Assembly: GCA_014378155.1 (NCBI GenBank)
Contig: JACMOF010000041.1
Location: forward strand, 1 to 5,757
Direction of reading: 5' to 3'
Source of the DNA: Caulobacter sp.
Lineage (GTDB): Bacteria > Pseudomonadota > Alphaproteobacteria > Caulobacterales > Caulobacteraceae
DNA: 5,757 bases
Part shown: in pieces, positions 5,131 through 5,757 of the stretch
Layout of the letters: each line of letters begins with the position of its first letter
Position numbering within the stretch: position 1 is the stretch's first letter
The notes under the pieces: generated by a model
Seen by the model: only the letters and a program-made list of their open reading frames with translations
Databases searched by the model: none
What the model was told of the DNA's origin: nothing
Position numbers and translations under genes: made by a program

Positions 5131-5757
5131 TCAATGCGTCTCGTAAGCCGTCTTGCCACCGCTGATCGCGAAGGCTTCCTCGGGCGACAGCACCAGCTTC
5201 TTGCGACCGACCAGGGCGAAATAGACGATGCCGACCGCAAACCAGATCGCCACGCCCAGCATGCCTGCGCGATAGATCGGGTCCTTCAACTGGTAGAAGA
5301 TCGTCACCAGCGAGATCACCACCGTCAGGCCCGCGCCGAGCACGCCGAACTTGCTCTTGTAGGGCCGCGCCATGTCGGGGAACTTGCGGCGCAGCAGGAT
5401 GAACGATGCGCCCTGCGCCACATAGGACAGCATGGCCCCAAACACCGCCATGTTCAGCAGGGTGCCGCCGATCACAGCCGCGCCCTTCTCGGCCCCCAGC
5501 ATGAACCACACCGCCAGCATCACCAGCAGGCCGGCCGCCGAGCCGGTCAGCAAGGCGACGTCGGGCGTCTTGCGCGTGCCGCTGGTCACCGACAGGCCGC
5601 GCGGGAAGTAGCCGGCGCGCGACAGCGAATAGATCTGCCGCCCATAGGCGAAGATGATGGCGTGGAAGCTGGCGATCAGCCCCGCCACCGACACGGCCGC
5701 CAGGACCTTGGCCAAGCCCCCGCCATAGATCGTGCGGAAACCTTCCAGGATCGGCTC
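5131..5757 (-). CDS. eat: Ethanolamine-type APC permease, C-terminal part
   Basis: The last 208 residues of an APC-superfamily transporter; the N-terminal part, probably a bit over half of a roughly 450-residue protein, lies beyond the right edge. The frame stays open to the edge, so the apparent TTG start at 5715 is internal. The stretch VAGLIASFHAIIFAYGRQIYSLSRAGYFP, read from about 5691 leftwards, and the following TRKTPDVALL strongly resemble ethanolamine permeases, as do the ILLRRKFP and RPYKS loop and the near-terminal LVLSPEEAFA. About five hydrophobic helices are visible. Such proteins import ethanolamine at the inner membrane, often beside eutBC ammonia-lyase genes, which cannot be checked here. 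It converges on the yjf plus arm and is separated by the hairpin, so it is probably an independent unit. A different amine or amino acid as substrate is possible. Confidence 0.85.
   Translation of the reverse strand, partial: EPILEGFRTIYGGGLAKVLAAVSVAGLIASFHAIIFAYGRQIYSLSRAGYFPRGLSVTSGTRKTPDVALLTGSAAGLLVMLAVWFMLGAEKGAAVIGGTLLNMAVFGAMLSYVAQGASFILLRRKFPDMARPYKSKFGVLGAGLTVVISLVTIFYQLKDPIYRAGMLGVAIWFAVGIVYFALVGRKKLVLSPEEAFAISGGKTAYETH

Noticed and set aside
4385..5509. 374-codon minus-strand open frame opposite yjfM and overlapping the permease
   Set aside because: It crosses the terminator hairpin and two well-supported genes in other frames. Its composition is Ala/Gly/Arg low complexity, typical of a shadow.

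Overview
The window is GC-rich alphaproteobacterial DNA, most like a Caulobacter-type genome. This rests on the codon use, the overall character of the proteins and one promoter candidate that fits the Caulobacter housekeeping consensus; it is an inference, because no rRNA or other marker is present. About 85% of the window is coding. There is no phage, IS, CRISPR or tRNA.

Layout. The left edge holds about 60 bases that may be the 3' end of a plus-strand gene, then short degenerate GCGGACAT-type repeats. A small minus-strand membrane protein (148-582) follows, then an intergenic stretch (583-782) with another repeat copy. The core of the window (783-5080) is a complete yjf-type locus arranged as two divergent operons. 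The minus-strand arm reads DUF2170 (yjfI), PspA/IM30 family (yjfJ), then a glutathionylspermidine-synthase-like ATP-grasp ligase (yjfC). The plus-strand arm reads DUF2491 (yjfK), DUF350 membrane protein (yjfL), then a DUF1190 lipoprotein-like protein (yjfM/ygiB). In E. coli the same six families sit on one strand as yjfIJKLMC. Here they diverge from a 206-bp region whose centre carries a long interrupted palindrome, a good candidate for a shared operator. A perfect 14-bp hairpin separates the plus arm from a convergent gene, the 3' part of an ethanolamine-type amino-acid permease that runs off the right edge.

How the genes may work together. The PspA-like coiled coil, the four-helix DUF350 protein and the lipobox-containing DUF1190 protein suggest an envelope- or membrane-associated system. 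The ATP-grasp protein belongs to a family that joins a C-terminal glycine carboxylate to an amine. The DUF1190 protein ends in Gly-Gly on an Arg-rich tail that could lie in the cytoplasm. I therefore propose, as inference only, that this tail is the ligase substrate and that the locus is a membrane-tethered, PspA-linked protein-tailing system.
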